Origin: Opacimonas immobilis
GTDB taxonomy: Bacteria; Pseudomonadota; Gammaproteobacteria; Enterobacterales; Alteromonadaceae
Direction: 5' to 3'
NCBI RefSeq assembly: GCF_048282545.1
Contig: NZ_CP182485.1
Location: forward strand, 1,860,001-1,924,000
Length of the DNA stretch: 64,000 nucleotides
Positions 1-8,777 of this stretch are shown here, in pieces. The translations under genes were made by a program, and so were the position numbers. Numbering within the stretch: the stretch's first letter is position 1; each line of letters begins with the position of its first letter. The notes under the pieces were generated by a model that saw nothing but the letters and a program-made list of their open reading frames with translations, made no database searches and was not told the DNA's origin.

Positions 1-33
1 ATGGCAATTGATTATTTTGAGTGAGGATATAAA

Positions 34-67
34 CGAAAAACAGAATACATTGGAACAACGTATCCTG
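34..67 (-). terminator. Rho-independent terminator of the bacterioferritin operon
   Basis: Read on the minus strand, two 12-base arms pair fully if two G-U wobbles are allowed, around a 3-base loop, and are followed by a run of five T. It lies about 20 bases past the stop of the second bacterioferritin gene, where a terminator for that operon is expected. Confidence 0.7.
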
Positions 68-87
68 TTTAACACGAATAATTGAAC

Positions 88-555
88 TTAAAGTTGGCTT
101 TGCAAATAGTTTTCAAGGCCAAGCGTCTTAATTAGGTTGAGTTGCTGCTCTAACCAATGAGCATGATCCATTTCGGTATCTTCTAGCAAGGTCATGAGCA
201 TGTCTCGAGTCACATAATCACGTTCTTTTTCGCATAATGCAACGGTTTCACGAAGCTTTTCTGCAACTTCATACTCAACACGCAAGTCACTTTCGAGCAT
301 TTCGGGTACAGTGTGGCCTAATTGATAGCCAGTCCGAGTCACCATGTCCGGTTGACCTTCTAAAAACAGCATGCGCTGAATTAATAACGTAGCGTGTCCT
401 TTTTCATCGTCAAATTCATGATTAATTCGCTCATAGAGTTTGGTATAGCCCCAATCTTCGTACATTTGTGAATGAATAAAATACTGATCCATTGCAGCCA
501 ATTCATACGATAACAATGTGTTTAGTGCATCAATAATTACTTGTTTGCCCTGCAT
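88..555 (-). CDS. bfr: Bacterioferritin, ferroxidase-type subunit
   Basis: Ferritin-like four-helix iron-storage protein of about 155 residues, the usual Bfr length. If the second of two tandem ATGs is the start (better spaced from GGAGA), the numbering matches E. coli Bfr: E18, Y25, E51, H54, then the E94, E127 and H130 equivalents, so the di-iron ferroxidase centre is complete. The haem-ligand position 52 is Lys instead of Met. It follows the other bfr gene after only a few bases. Family knowledge: some bacteria build 24-mers from two kinds of subunit. I infer that this one oxidises Fe(II) and its neighbour binds haem. Confidence 0.9.
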   Translation of the reverse strand: MQGKQVIIDALNTLLSYELAAMDQYFIHSQMYEDWGYTKLYERINHEFDDEKGHATLLIQRMLFLEGQPDMVTRTGYQLGHTVPEMLESDLRVEYEVAEKLRETVALCEKERDYVTRDMLMTLLEDTEMDHAHWLEQQLNLIKTLGLENYLQSQL

Positions 556-564
556 CATGGTCTC

Positions 565-1029
565 CTATATTTGTGCTTGTAGATATAGGGCCAGTCCCAT
601 ATCGTCAATTTGTTGCGCTTGCGTGTCTAAGTAGTCAAGATACTCTTCTTCATATTCAAGATTTTCTACTAACAAATCTCGTGAAACAAAATCTTGCACA
701 TTTTCACATTGTTCAATAGCCTCTCTGACTAGTGCGATATGCTCGCTTTGAAAACGCTTATCACAGCTGAGCATCTCTTCTGGTTGTTCACCAATATAAA
801 GCTTGCCTAAGGCTTGTAAGTTTGGCAATCCTTCCAGAAACAGGATACGCTCGATCAGCGCATCTGCTTGCTTCATGTCTTTAATCGACTTTTTGTATTC
901 AGCATCATTTAATTGATTAAAGCCCCAGTTCTTATACATACGAGCATGCAAAAAGTACTGGTTGATAGAGGTGAGTTCTGATGTGAGTACTTTGTTCAAT
1001 ATGGCGTTGATGCCATTTGCTGCTTTCAT
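565..1029 (-). CDS. bfr: Bacterioferritin, haem-binding subunit lacking ferroxidase residues
   Basis: Bfr-family protein of 154 residues, first gene of the two-gene bfr operon. It keeps E18, Y25 and the haem-ligand M52, and the segment ILFLEGLPNLQ is nearly that of E. coli Bfr. The ferroxidase ligands are changed: position 51 is Asp, 54 is Gln, the E94 equivalent is Gln and the H130 equivalent is Tyr. It should therefore bind the inter-subunit haem but be poor or dead as a ferroxidase. It probably co-assembles with the downstream subunit into a mixed shell, with haem serving electron flow during iron release. The role split is inferred from residues only. Confidence 0.9.
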   Translation of the reverse strand: MKAANGINAILNKVLTSELTSINQYFLHARMYKNWGFNQLNDAEYKKSIKDMKQADALIERILFLEGLPNLQALGKLYIGEQPEEMLSCDKRFQSEHIALVREAIEQCENVQDFVSRDLLVENLEYEEEYLDYLDTQAQQIDDMGLALYLQAQI

Positions 1030-1138
1030 TGGTCTCTCCGATTGACTTTATTAAAGTATATCTTATGTCTCTGTGAAACGCCAAGTGATTTCGTGCAAAA
1101 ATCCAATAAAAACAATGACTTGCTAATACAAATTATTA

Positions 1139-2719
1139 TCAATTAGATTGCTCATTTAATCCAGCCCAAGACATACTTTCTTCAGCAAAGCCCAAGCCAG
1201 CCTCAGTGAAGAAATTAAAAACTTTATCCACTCCGTGCTCGATGAGTGGCTCTACCTCATCTTCATAGCGTGCAATTGCAGCAATTTTGCCAGTATATTG
1301 AATGCGTTTGAGTTGCGCTGTCACATTAGCGGTATCTTCAATAGAGGGAAGCGCGATCAAGACTAATTCGAGTTGACGCACGTCTAAATTCTCCCATAAG
1401 TCGATGTCTTCACCGTCACCGACCATGACATTTTTACCTAGTTTGGCTAGCGATTTGGTTTTTTGCGGGTCAGAGTCCATCCCCCATACCGCGTTGCCCA
1501 TTTGGGAGTGTAATGATTTAAACGCCCCTTTACCAACTCGACCCATACCAACGATTAATACTTTGCCACAAGACAGTTGCGGGTAAATATCTTGAGCCAG
1601 AGGCGTTGGATGCTCAAAGCGTTTCAATAACTCTTTATAAGAAGTATAAAAACGATGTGATTGCTTGTACAACAAACTACTGAAAACAAAGCTTAACGAT
1701 GCTGCAATGGCAATAATAACAAGCCAATCCGGTTCGAGTAATGCTGAAGAAACCGCTACAGCCCCCACAATGAGTCCAAATTCAGAGAAATTAGACAATA
1801 ACAAGGACGTTAAGAATGCCGTTCTAGCACGCAGACGCATCGCGATGAATAAACCAAAAAACAGCGCAAATTTAACCAATAAGAACACACACAAAAACAG
1901 CGCTATGGCCAGCATGTCGAACGTTGGCATTGCACTTAACCCTATGGTTAAGAAGAACCCAACCAAAAATAGATCTTTAAATCCGTAAAGCGCTTTGGAT
2001 AATTCATTGGCTTTGGCGTGAGAAGCCAGTAAAACCCCAGCAATCAGTGCACCGAGATCGCCTTTCACACCGACGAGTTCGAATAGTGCATAGGCCCCAA
2101 AAGCAAAAATAAACCCAGTCAAAGGAAGTAATTCACCGTGTCCTGACTTGAACAAAAGTTTGTGAATAAGCGGCTGGCATGGGATCAGTAAAAAGAGACC
2201 AAGAGCATATATACTGGGTATTTTCCCTGTACTAATCACTAAAAATAATACGGCTAAGATATCTTGGATAACCAAAATTCCAATGGCCAATTTGCCGTGC
2301 CGGGTTTTCGTTTCACCTGCTTCATCCAAAATTTTGATGACGCATACCGTGCTGCTGAAACTCAGGGCGAAACTAATTAATGCAGCAGTTGTTAGAGACG
2401 TTTCTAACACTTCGATCATCAGTACATTGCCTAAGACAAAGATCATTGCGCTGAGTAATGTTAACCAGATTACAGTATGTGACAACCCAGACAGCCACAC
2501 CGTCCGAGCGATAAGATCCTTAAGATGAAGCTTCAGACCAATTGTAAATAACAAAATAGTGATACCCAAGTCGGCAATCATCTGCAGCGTGTCACTGTTG
2601 CTATACCCTAAGGCATTCAAAATAAAACCAGCTGCAAGAAAACCAATTAGGGGAGGGGTATTTAATAGCTTTGCTGCAAAGCCACAAACAAATGCGACCA
2701 GCAATATGACAAAATCCAT
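1139..2719 (-). CDS. KefB/YbaL-like monovalent cation:proton antiporter with NAD-binding domain
   Basis: Inner-membrane CPA2 antiporter of 526 residues. About twelve hydrophobic segments fill residues 1-350 (Na+/H+ exchanger fold). A soluble Rossmann domain follows from about 385, with the motif GMGRVGKGAF typical of KefC/TrkA-N (RCK_N) domains, and an acidic segment after it. There is no full RCK_C domain, so it is shorter than KefB/KefC (about 600 residues) and closer to YbaL-like or similar short forms. Likely role: K+ or Na+ efflux coupled to H+ entry, gated by nucleotide or redox state. It ends 11 bases before the hydrolase gene region on the same strand and may be its own unit. The substrate ion cannot be read from sequence. 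Confidence 0.8.
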   Translation of the reverse strand: MDFVILLVAFVCGFAAKLLNTPPLIGFLAAGFILNALGYSNSDTLQMIADLGITILLFTIGLKLHLKDLIARTVWLSGLSHTVIWLTLLSAMIFVLGNVLMIEVLETSLTTAALISFALSFSSTVCVIKILDEAGETKTRHGKLAIGILVIQDILAVLFLVISTGKIPSIYALGLFLLIPCQPLIHKLLFKSGHGELLPLTGFIFAFGAYALFELVGVKGDLGALIAGVLLASHAKANELSKALYGFKDLFLVGFFLTIGLSAMPTFDMLAIALFLCVFLLVKFALFFGLFIAMRLRARTAFLTSLLLSNFSEFGLIVGAVAVSSALLEPDWLVIIAIAASLSFVFSSLLYKQSHRFYTSYKELLKRFEHPTPLAQDIYPQLSCGKVLIVGMGRVGKGAFKSLHSQMGNAVWGMDSDPQKTKSLAKLGKNVMVGDGEDIDLWENLDVRQLELVLIALPSIEDTANVTAQLKRIQYTGKIAAIARYEDEVEPLIEHGVDKVFNFFTEAGLGFAEESMSWAGLNEQSN

Positions 2720-2730
2720 GCAAATTTATC

Positions 2731-3585
2731 CTATGGTAAGAATCGTTTGATCTCCTGTGCGACTAAATTAGGGGCTTCGAGCATTGGCATGTGCCCTAGA
2801 TCGTCCCACACGACACTAATTCCTTGAGTGCCTTGTTGCCATATCGGCGCACAAGAGATATCAATAAGTTCATCTTTAGCGCCCCATAATAATAAAACTG
2901 GGGTACGAATGTCACCTAGACGTTCGTTTAGAAACTCATTTAGATTATAAAAATCTTTAAATATATGCTGTAAACGGCTTTTTTGCGCGACATATTGCAA
3001 GGCTAACGCTTTGCGAATAAATGTTGGCATAAATGGTGGTTTTGCCATAGTCATAGCATAGAAGGCGTCAAACTGTGATGCTTCATCCATAAAAAACGGA
3101 TTCCGGCCTTGGCGAGCATGTCGTTCTAATTTACTCGGTTGTTGACTGACAACGCCCGCAGGATCTACACAAATAATACCTCGAGTATTGTGTGCAAAAT
3201 CCAACGCGTACTGAGCAGCCATAAATCCGCCCATCGAGTTTCCTGCAATGAGTGTATCACGCCATTTTAAGTGCATTAATAACTCATGTAACCTTGAGGT
3301 TTGATTGGGCACTGAATAATTCAATTCTTGTGCATAACTCGATTCACCATGTCCTGGTAGGTCTGGAATTAGAATATGAAAATCACGCGTTAAGTGCCGA
3401 GCACAGCGAAGCCATACCGAATGGGTCGCACTAAAGCCATGTAACAATACCAGTTTGGGCTTACCTTCATTGTGATTATTCAAGTAATGCCATTGCACAG
3501 CACCAATGGTATGCTCATGCGCTGAAAATCCATACAACTGAGCCTCTAGACGCATCATCTGTTGATAAACCATTGCGCCTAACAT
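2731..3585 (-). CDS. Alpha/beta-fold hydrolase
   Basis: Alpha/beta hydrolase of up to 284 residues. It shows the oxyanion motif LLHGFSATHSVW, the nucleophile elbow GNSMGG (Ser), an acid in WGAKDELI and the catalytic His in LGHMPMLEAP, a complete triad. Its first ATG shares one base with the SDR stop (TAATG), so it is translationally coupled; internal Mets at residues 5, 10 and 11 are alternative starts. It is the last gene of a monooxygenase-dehydrogenase-hydrolase operon. In such sets the hydrolase typically opens the ester or lactone made by a Baeyer-Villiger enzyme. That substrate role is inferred from context. Confidence 0.85.
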   Translation of the reverse strand: MLGAMVYQQMMRLEAQLYGFSAHEHTIGAVQWHYLNNHNEGKPKLVLLHGFSATHSVWLRCARHLTRDFHILIPDLPGHGESSYAQELNYSVPNQTSRLHELLMHLKWRDTLIAGNSMGGFMAAQYALDFAHNTRGIICVDPAGVVSQQPSKLERHARQGRNPFFMDEASQFDAFYAMTMAKPPFMPTFIRKALALQYVAQKSRLQHIFKDFYNLNEFLNERLGDIRTPVLLLWGAKDELIDISCAPIWQQGTQGISVVWDDLGHMPMLEAPNLVAQEIKRFLP

Positions 3586-4439
3586 TAGCGAAACCCCTTG
3601 TGGTTTGGATCATAGTCTGCAGGATCGGCGATTTTATACATACTTTTACCAATCATTTTTACTAATTTAGGAAGTGATAAGAGTTTAGATGCCCAATACG
3701 TGCGTTTAGCTTGGTTACCATAAACGATGCGAGGATTACCCGAGACGACTTCGGCAAGCACATAATCAACCATTTCATTGCTTGGGGTCGTTAGGAACTT
3801 CGCTTTGAATTTTTCGCTTTTGGCAGAGCGTGCAATATTGGTATCGACGCCACCAGGATGCACAACATGAACGCTTACGTGAGGATGTACGTGTGCGAGT
3901 TCCACCATAAGTGCTTCAGAATAGCCTTTTACAGCAAATTTGCTGGCGCAATAATCTGAAGCATTGGGCGAACCTATCAAACCAAAAATACTGCTCACAT
4001 TAATAATATTCGCTTCTTTGCGTTTGACCAATAAAGGTAAAAACTGTCTTACACCATATACAACGCCCATGAAATTCACATCCATGGTCTGTTTAATTTG
4101 ACTGATTGAAGAAGCCCAAACCGGAACTGTTGCGCCCTCAATTCCGGCATTATTAATCAAAATATCACAATGACCATGCGTGTCTAAAGTGAGTGTTTTT
4201 AAAGCTTGCCAGTCTTTGTTTTTGCTGACATCCATGAGCATCTTAATGCAAGGTTTGCCGTTGATTTTTTCGACCAAAGTCGCGGTTTCATCTAAACCTG
4301 CACTGTCGACATCAGTGATGATCACATGCGCACCTAGTTTGGTCAATTGCATGGCATAGCTACGTCCCATGCCCGATGCCGCGCCAGTAATGACGGCGAC
4401 CTTATTTTGGTAAAACGATTGCATGGTTAACTGCTCCAT
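3585..4439 (-). CDS. Short-chain dehydrogenase/reductase (SDR)
   Basis: Classical SDR of about 280 residues. It shows the cofactor motif TGAASGMG near the N-terminus, NNAG in the core, a catalytic Ser in NVSSIFG and YCASK (Tyr-x3-Lys). An Asp at the end of the second beta strand (ITDVD) favours NAD(H) over NADP(H). A second Met at residue 6 (MQSFYQNK) is an equally likely start. It abuts the monooxygenase stop (TAAATG) and overlaps the hydrolase start. The likely job is interconversion of an alcohol and a ketone in the pathway served by the monooxygenase. Its C-terminal extension (about 30 residues past the usual 250) resembles SDRs found beside flavin monooxygenases. Confidence 0.9.
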   Translation of the reverse strand: MEQLTMQSFYQNKVAVITGAASGMGRSYAMQLTKLGAHVIITDVDSAGLDETATLVEKINGKPCIKMLMDVSKNKDWQALKTLTLDTHGHCDILINNAGIEGATVPVWASSISQIKQTMDVNFMGVVYGVRQFLPLLVKRKEANIINVSSIFGLIGSPNASDYCASKFAVKGYSEALMVELAHVHPHVSVHVVHPGGVDTNIARSAKSEKFKAKFLTTPSNEMVDYVLAEVVSGNPRIVYGNQAKRTYWASKLLSLPKLVKMIGKSMYKIADPADYDPNHKGFR

Positions 4440-5894
4440 TTAGTGATAATGATGATGCTCAGATTTAAAGGCTTTGCACCAGCGTCTAAAGATAAATGTA
4501 AACGTGGGTAATAATGCAACGACCTTGCCATGCGCATTTTGGTACCAGCTTTTGCAGCCGCCCCACGACCAGACGGTTTGTCGCATGGCTTTATCCAGCA
4601 TTTGATTGTATTGGGTTTCTGCCTCTCTGGTCACCTCAATGGATCTTTTTTGTCGCGATAACACCGATTCAATCGCTTGGCTAACGTACTGTATTTGCGA
4701 CTCGAGTACAAAGAGCGCCGAGGTATGGCCAATGCCGGTATTCGGGCCGTTAAATATGAATAGGTTAGGAAATTGAGGTACCGTTGTCCCAAGATAAGCA
4801 TGGGCATAGTCGTTCCAGACTTGAGTTAGTTTGACATCATTGCGACCGACAATGTCATATGAGACTAAGCCGTCTGCCGCATTAAATCCTGTGGCAAACA
4901 CCACAGCATCGAAATCGAGTCTTTCCCCTTGCACGGTCTCGATACCCTGCTCATAAAAAACGCTAACCCCATCGTGTTTATCATGTAATGTGACATTTTC
5001 TGAAGCTAATGCTGGATAGAGGGTGTTGGATAAAATAATCCGCTTACATCCAATAGTAAAATCAGGCGTTAGTTTGGCCCGCAACTCGGGATCTTGTATG
5101 TGTTTACGCAACAATCGTTTTGCTGGCCACTCACCAAGAAGTTTCAACAAAACAGGTATGTGTTTGAATCCCAAAAAGCGTATCTCGTTATACCAATACA
5201 AACTCCAGCGAATGGCATTATAGACAGGTGCAATGCGCAAACACGACTGAAACCACTTGGGAAATTTGATATCATTTCGAGGGATCACCCAATGCGGGGT
5301 TCGTTGAAAGACATGCAAGTGTTCAACTTCAGGTTGTATTGCAGGTATGACTTGCGTGGCTGAGGCACCAGAGCCAATGATCGCCACTCGCTTCCCTCGT
5401 AAATCGAGATTATCAGGCCATTGATTGGTATGAAAGTAGGGAACTTTTAATGATGACAACCCTTCAAATTCAGGAATAACTGGGGTAGATAACGCCCCAG
5501 TGCAGTTTAGTAGAAATTGCCCTTGGATGAATTCACCTTCATCTATCTCGACCTGCCAGAGTTGGTTTTGCTCATCCCATTGTGCGTTTTTAACATTTGC
5601 ATTGAGCCGAATATGAGAGCTGAGACCATGCTCGTCTAGCAGTTCTTGTGTGTATTGTGCCAGTTCACTTTGCTTGGCAAACATCTGTGTCCAAGGGTAC
5701 GGTTTCCCGGCTAGGGAATACAAAGGTGAATGTACATCTACTGCGGCACCAGGATAGCGATTTTGTTGCCAGGTGCCCCCAGCAAACTTGCGTCGTTCAA
5801 GCATCACAAAATCGTGCCAGCCTTTGCGTTTTAACTCAATAGCGGCAATGATCGCAGCAAAACCAGTGCCAATGATAATAGATTGATGGGGCAT
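4440..5894 (-). CDS. Flavin-dependent monooxygenase, Baeyer-Villiger/FMO type
   Basis: FAD- and NADPH-dependent monooxygenase of 484 residues from MPHQSIII; the open frame continues upstream to 5957, but the FAD motif GTGFAA should lie close to the N-terminus, so I chose the internal Met. Landmarks are GTGFAA (FAD), GGTW and YPGAAVDV (typical of Baeyer-Villiger enzymes), GSGASA (NADPH) and ATGF near the C-terminal third. The Baeyer-Villiger fingerprint FxGxxxHxxxW is degenerate: the His-Trp half (YFHTNQWP) is kept but the preceding Gly is Val. It heads an operon with an SDR and a hydrolase, as in ketone degradation. It could instead be a long-chain N- or S-oxidising enzyme. Confidence 0.85.
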   Translation of the reverse strand: MPHQSIIIGTGFAAIIAAIELKRKGWHDFVMLERRKFAGGTWQQNRYPGAAVDVHSPLYSLAGKPYPWTQMFAKQSELAQYTQELLDEHGLSSHIRLNANVKNAQWDEQNQLWQVEIDEGEFIQGQFLLNCTGALSTPVIPEFEGLSSLKVPYFHTNQWPDNLDLRGKRVAIIGSGASATQVIPAIQPEVEHLHVFQRTPHWVIPRNDIKFPKWFQSCLRIAPVYNAIRWSLYWYNEIRFLGFKHIPVLLKLLGEWPAKRLLRKHIQDPELRAKLTPDFTIGCKRIILSNTLYPALASENVTLHDKHDGVSVFYEQGIETVQGERLDFDAVVFATGFNAADGLVSYDIVGRNDVKLTQVWNDYAHAYLGTTVPQFPNLFIFNGPNTGIGHTSALFVLESQIQYVSQAIESVLSRQKRSIEVTREAETQYNQMLDKAMRQTVWSWGGCKSWYQNAHGKVVALLPTFTFIFRRWCKAFKSEHHHYH

Positions 5895-6012
5895 AGTGTT
5901 ATTTGTTATTTTTTTGTTAAGTGTAAACGAATCGACATAAGCACAAAAGGCCATCAAGCAAAATATTTCACAAAAATTAAAAACTAGTCTAAAGTTTAAA
6001 TACTGGGCATTT

Positions 6013-6219
6013 GTGGATAGGTTTATGTCGAATAATACAATTGAAGATGCAGTGGTTCAGTCACCAGAAAAGGTTTGTGATGCGCTTTCGAACGAAAGTA
6101 TGGTGTATTCGTTAATTGATATGCTCAATGCCATATCATCTGAATCAGACTGGCAAGACGAAGAGTTTGAGAGCGCTTTAGAACAGATTGCTTATCAAAA
6201 AATCAAAGAGTTTTTGTAG
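6013..6219 (+). CDS. Small acidic hypothetical protein
   Basis: Unrecognised protein of 64-68 residues, rich in Glu, Asp and Ser, predicted helical, with no Cys and no membrane segment. The second Met (6025) follows ATAGG at a workable distance and is the better start. It is divergent from the monooxygenase operon and sits alone between that operon and the ABC permease gene, which converges on it. Codon use looks like the neighbours, which argues for a real gene, but I have no homologue in mind. Confidence 0.5.
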   Translation: MDRFMSNNTIEDAVVQSPEKVCDALSNESMVYSLIDMLNAISSESDWQDEEFESALEQIAYQKIKEFL

Positions 6220-6292
6220 CGCCCTTGAGTTGCCGCAAATGCCGGTTGTGTACACAGCACACTCGTACATAAAATAGGTCTAATGATAAAAT

Positions 6293-7069
6293 TTATGCGT
6301 GTTTGTGTCCGCGAAAGGTCATTAGTGCCACAATGCTACACGCTAGAGTGATACTAATAATAACCAATAATGCTGAGCTATTGAGCTGTTGATATAACGC
6401 AAAGCGAATCAATTCGACGCCATGAGTAAAAGGATTGTAGAAACAAATCCAGTATAACCATTCACTTGATTCTCGAATTTTCCATAAAGGATAAAGAGCA
6501 CTGGACATAAAAAACATGGGAAAAATGACAAAGTTCATGATGCCAGCAAAGTTCTCCAGTTGTTTGATGAAGTTTGCCAAAATGATCCCAAGGGCACCAA
6601 GAAAAAATGCCGTCATAAAAACAGCGGGTATCGCGAATACTATGCCTGTCAAACTGATGTCTACATCGACCAAAAAACACAGGGCGATAAAAATCAGCAC
6701 TTGCAACAAAGACAATACGGCGCTGGCAAACAGTTTAGCAAACAATAAAAAGCTGCTGGGATAAGGGCTCATTAACAGGACTTTCATACTGCCCATTTCA
6801 CGGTCATACACCATAGAAAGTGAATTTTGCATACTGTTAAACAGCACAATCATGGCGCACAAACCAGGAACAATGTATTCTTGATACAAAATATAAGTCT
6901 CGTATGGAGGCATAATTGATACCCCCAAGACACTGCGAAAACCCACGGCAAAAACAAGTAGCCAAAGTAGGGGGCGTACCAACGCACTGAGTAAGCGAGA
7001 CCGGTTGTGCCAAAAACGAATTAACTCTCGTTGATTAATCGCGATAAAGGCTGTAAACCATCCATTCAT
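6293..7069 (-). CDS. ABC-2 type permease of the PQQ-alcohol-dehydrogenase-associated ABC system
   Basis: Inner-membrane permease of about 258 residues with six hydrophobic segments. It has the ABC-2 pattern: an N-terminal amphipathic helix with RELIRFWHNRSR, and a late segment PLWKIRESSEWLYWICFYNPFTHGVELIR close to the family signature. The start MNGWFTA is chosen because its ATG shares a base with the ATPase stop (TAATG); the longer frame would run 39 bases into the ATPase gene. Last gene of a four-gene operon matching the PedA1A2BC cluster of Pseudomonas putida, which is needed for lanthanide-dependent growth. Fold suggests export, so the direction of transport is unclear. Confidence 0.88.
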   Translation of the reverse strand: MNGWFTAFIAINQRELIRFWHNRSRLLSALVRPLLWLLVFAVGFRSVLGVSIMPPYETYILYQEYIVPGLCAMIVLFNSMQNSLSMVYDREMGSMKVLLMSPYPSSFLLFAKLFASAVLSLLQVLIFIALCFLVDVDISLTGIVFAIPAVFMTAFFLGALGIILANFIKQLENFAGIMNFVIFPMFFMSSALYPLWKIRESSEWLYWICFYNPFTHGVELIRFALYQQLNSSALLVIISITLACSIVALMTFRGHKHA

Positions 7070-7800
7070 TACATTGCTTCCACAGTTTGAGTCAGTGAAC
7101 AGTACCATTCAAACACGGAACTGCACTTCGCGTGTGCTAACAAATCTTCGGTTTTCCCCTGGGCTTTTACTTTTCCTTTGTGTAACAAAGTAAGCGCATC
7201 TTCCATGTCTACTTCATCCATCAAATGCGTAGTCCACAACAACGTCACATTGTTGACCGTTACATACTCCCTAAGCGTGTTGAGTACCAACTGCCTTGTA
7301 TCTGCGTCTAGGCCAACGGTGGCTTCATCGAGTAATAAAAATTGGGGCTGATGAATCAATGCTCGAATGATTTCTAACCTGCGTCGATGCCCTTGATTGA
7401 GCGAACGTGTACTATCGCTCAAGCGTTTAGCTAAGCCAAAAGATTGTAAGAGTGGTTCACATTGTCGCATAACAGACACTTTGGCAATGCCGTGTAAAGC
7501 GCCAAAATAGGTTAGATTTTGTTGTACCGATAAGTTGAGATCTAAGGTGGGCTGTTGAAAAACCACACCCAAGCGATGCATGATTGACCGACGCTGGGTT
7601 TTGATATCTTGCTGGTCATAGCGAACCTGACCTTTTTGCGCTGGAAGAATACCGGTCAACAGGCTGAACAAAGTGCTTTTGCCAGCACCATTGGGGCCTA
7701 GTATGACATTAAAACCTGGCCGTATAACCAGGTCAATGGCTTGTAACGCAGGTTTTGCACCATAGCTGTGATAAAGGTTTTCAACAACAATATTGGACAT
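7069..7800 (-). CDS. ABC transporter ATP-binding protein, PQQ-dependent alcohol dehydrogenase system
   Basis: ABC ATPase of 243 residues. Walker A is GPNGAGKST, the Q-loop is VVFQQPTLD, Walker B is LLLDEAT followed by VGLD, and the switch His is in TTHLMDE. The signature motif is unusual: LNQGHRRRLEI in place of LSGGQ, a divergence known in this family, equivalent to TIGR03864. It is coupled to the beta-propeller gene upstream and the permease downstream by TAATG overlaps. It powers the neighbouring ABC-2 permease. Its constant partnership with quinoprotein alcohol dehydrogenases suggests a role in maturation or metal supply; the substrate is not read from sequence. Confidence 0.92.
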   Translation of the reverse strand: MSNIVVENLYHSYGAKPALQAIDLVIRPGFNVILGPNGAGKSTLFSLLTGILPAQKGQVRYDQQDIKTQRRSIMHRLGVVFQQPTLDLNLSVQQNLTYFGALHGIAKVSVMRQCEPLLQSFGLAKRLSDSTRSLNQGHRRRLEIIRALIHQPQFLLLDEATVGLDADTRQLVLNTLREYVTVNNVTLLWTTHLMDEVDMEDALTLLHKGKVKAQGKTEDLLAHAKCSSVFEWYCSLTQTVEAM

Positions 7801-8777
7801 TATTTTACGGCCACACCCCAGGGAAAGCGTCCAACCTTAATGGTTTTAATGACTTTATGAGATTGTGTATCAATCACCGAGACGTCACTGCTCACACCAT
7901 TTGTGGTTAACAATCTTGATTCATCCCCATCAAAGGCTAACTGCCAGACACGGCGACCGACTAGGATATAATCTTCTACCTCATAGGTCTCAGTATTAAT
8001 GACCGCAACGTGATTAGATGGTCCCAGCGCAACAAAGGCATAGGGCTCGTCTTTTAACAGCACAATACCAACTGGTTGGATCCGGTCTTTGTGTATGCCT
8101 TTAATGGCAAAGTTGATTTGCTTAATCTCAGTGGTTGTCGCCACATCAAACACGTGCACTGTACCACCAATTTCAGCACTGACCCATAGTTTGGAATCGT
8201 CTTTGGTAAAATACGCAGAGCGAGGACGTGCACCTACAATAGAGTTTGCATAGTTTTGGTTGGTATCGGTGTTTATCCAGTGCACCATATTAGTTGTCTC
8301 TGAAGTGACAACAACGATATCTCCTGCATTACTTACAGCCAATCCCTCTGGCTCAACTCCGACATCAATTTGAGTAATGACTTGTTTGGAAGGAATATCA
8401 ATAACGGTTAGCAATGCATCATCTTCATTTGCGGTATACATAATATTGTCATTGGGGTGAAGTGCAATCGTTTCTGGATCATCACCTGAGGGAAGTTCGC
8501 CAATTATTTGATCAGTTTTGGTATCCAAAATTTGTATCCGATCCGAATCAGAAGCACAGATATACGCAAGAGAATGGTCTTGGTTAAAGATAAATCCCCG
8601 TGGACGTTCGCCCACAGCAATAGTTTTTACCACTTCATAAGAATCCAAATTAATCACTGAAATCGTATCGTCTTTTTCATTGGTGACATACGCAAGTTCT
8701 GGCTCTGCATAGGTTGACGCCGAAAATAAGGTGAAGCTGATCGAACAGGTGAGAAGTAGTTTATTGGCAGCGTTCAT
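7800..8777 (-). CDS. PQQ-catabolism-associated YVTN beta-propeller protein
   Basis: Periplasmic seven-bladed propeller of 325 residues. An N-terminal signal peptide (hydrophobic LLLTCSISFTLF, cleavage near STYAEP) is followed by repeated blades of the form AYVTNEKDDTISVINLDS... and GRFPWGVAVK at the end, the TIGR03866 pattern. I start at MNAANK because TAGGAT lies upstream at good spacing; two further codons are possible. It overlaps the 3' end of the binding-protein gene and is coupled to the ATPase. Known family members sit with PQQ alcohol dehydrogenases and are part of the PedA1A2BC-type set. A function as periplasmic scaffold or binding protein is inference. Confidence 0.9.
   Translation of the reverse strand: MNAANKLLLTCSISFTLFSASTYAEPELAYVTNEKDDTISVINLDSYEVVKTIAVGERPRGFIFNQDHSLAYICASDSDRIQILDTKTDQIIGELPSGDDPETIALHPNDNIMYTANEDDALLTVIDIPSKQVITQIDVGVEPEGLAVSNAGDIVVVTSETTNMVHWINTDTNQNYANSIVGARPRSAYFTKDDSKLWVSAEIGGTVHVFDVATTTEIKQINFAIKGIHKDRIQPVGIVLLKDEPYAFVALGPSNHVAVINTETYEVEDYILVGRRVWQLAFDGDESRLLTTNGVSSDVSVIDTQSHKVIKTIKVGRFPWGVAVK

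Noticed and set aside
1404..2750. Plus-strand open frames inside the KefB-like gene
   Set aside because: They are antisense shadows of a clear antiporter gene and show no recognisable domain.
5094..5363. Plus-strand frame of 89 residues inside the monooxygenase gene
   Set aside because: It is antisense to a conserved enzyme, has no ribosome binding site and no family features.
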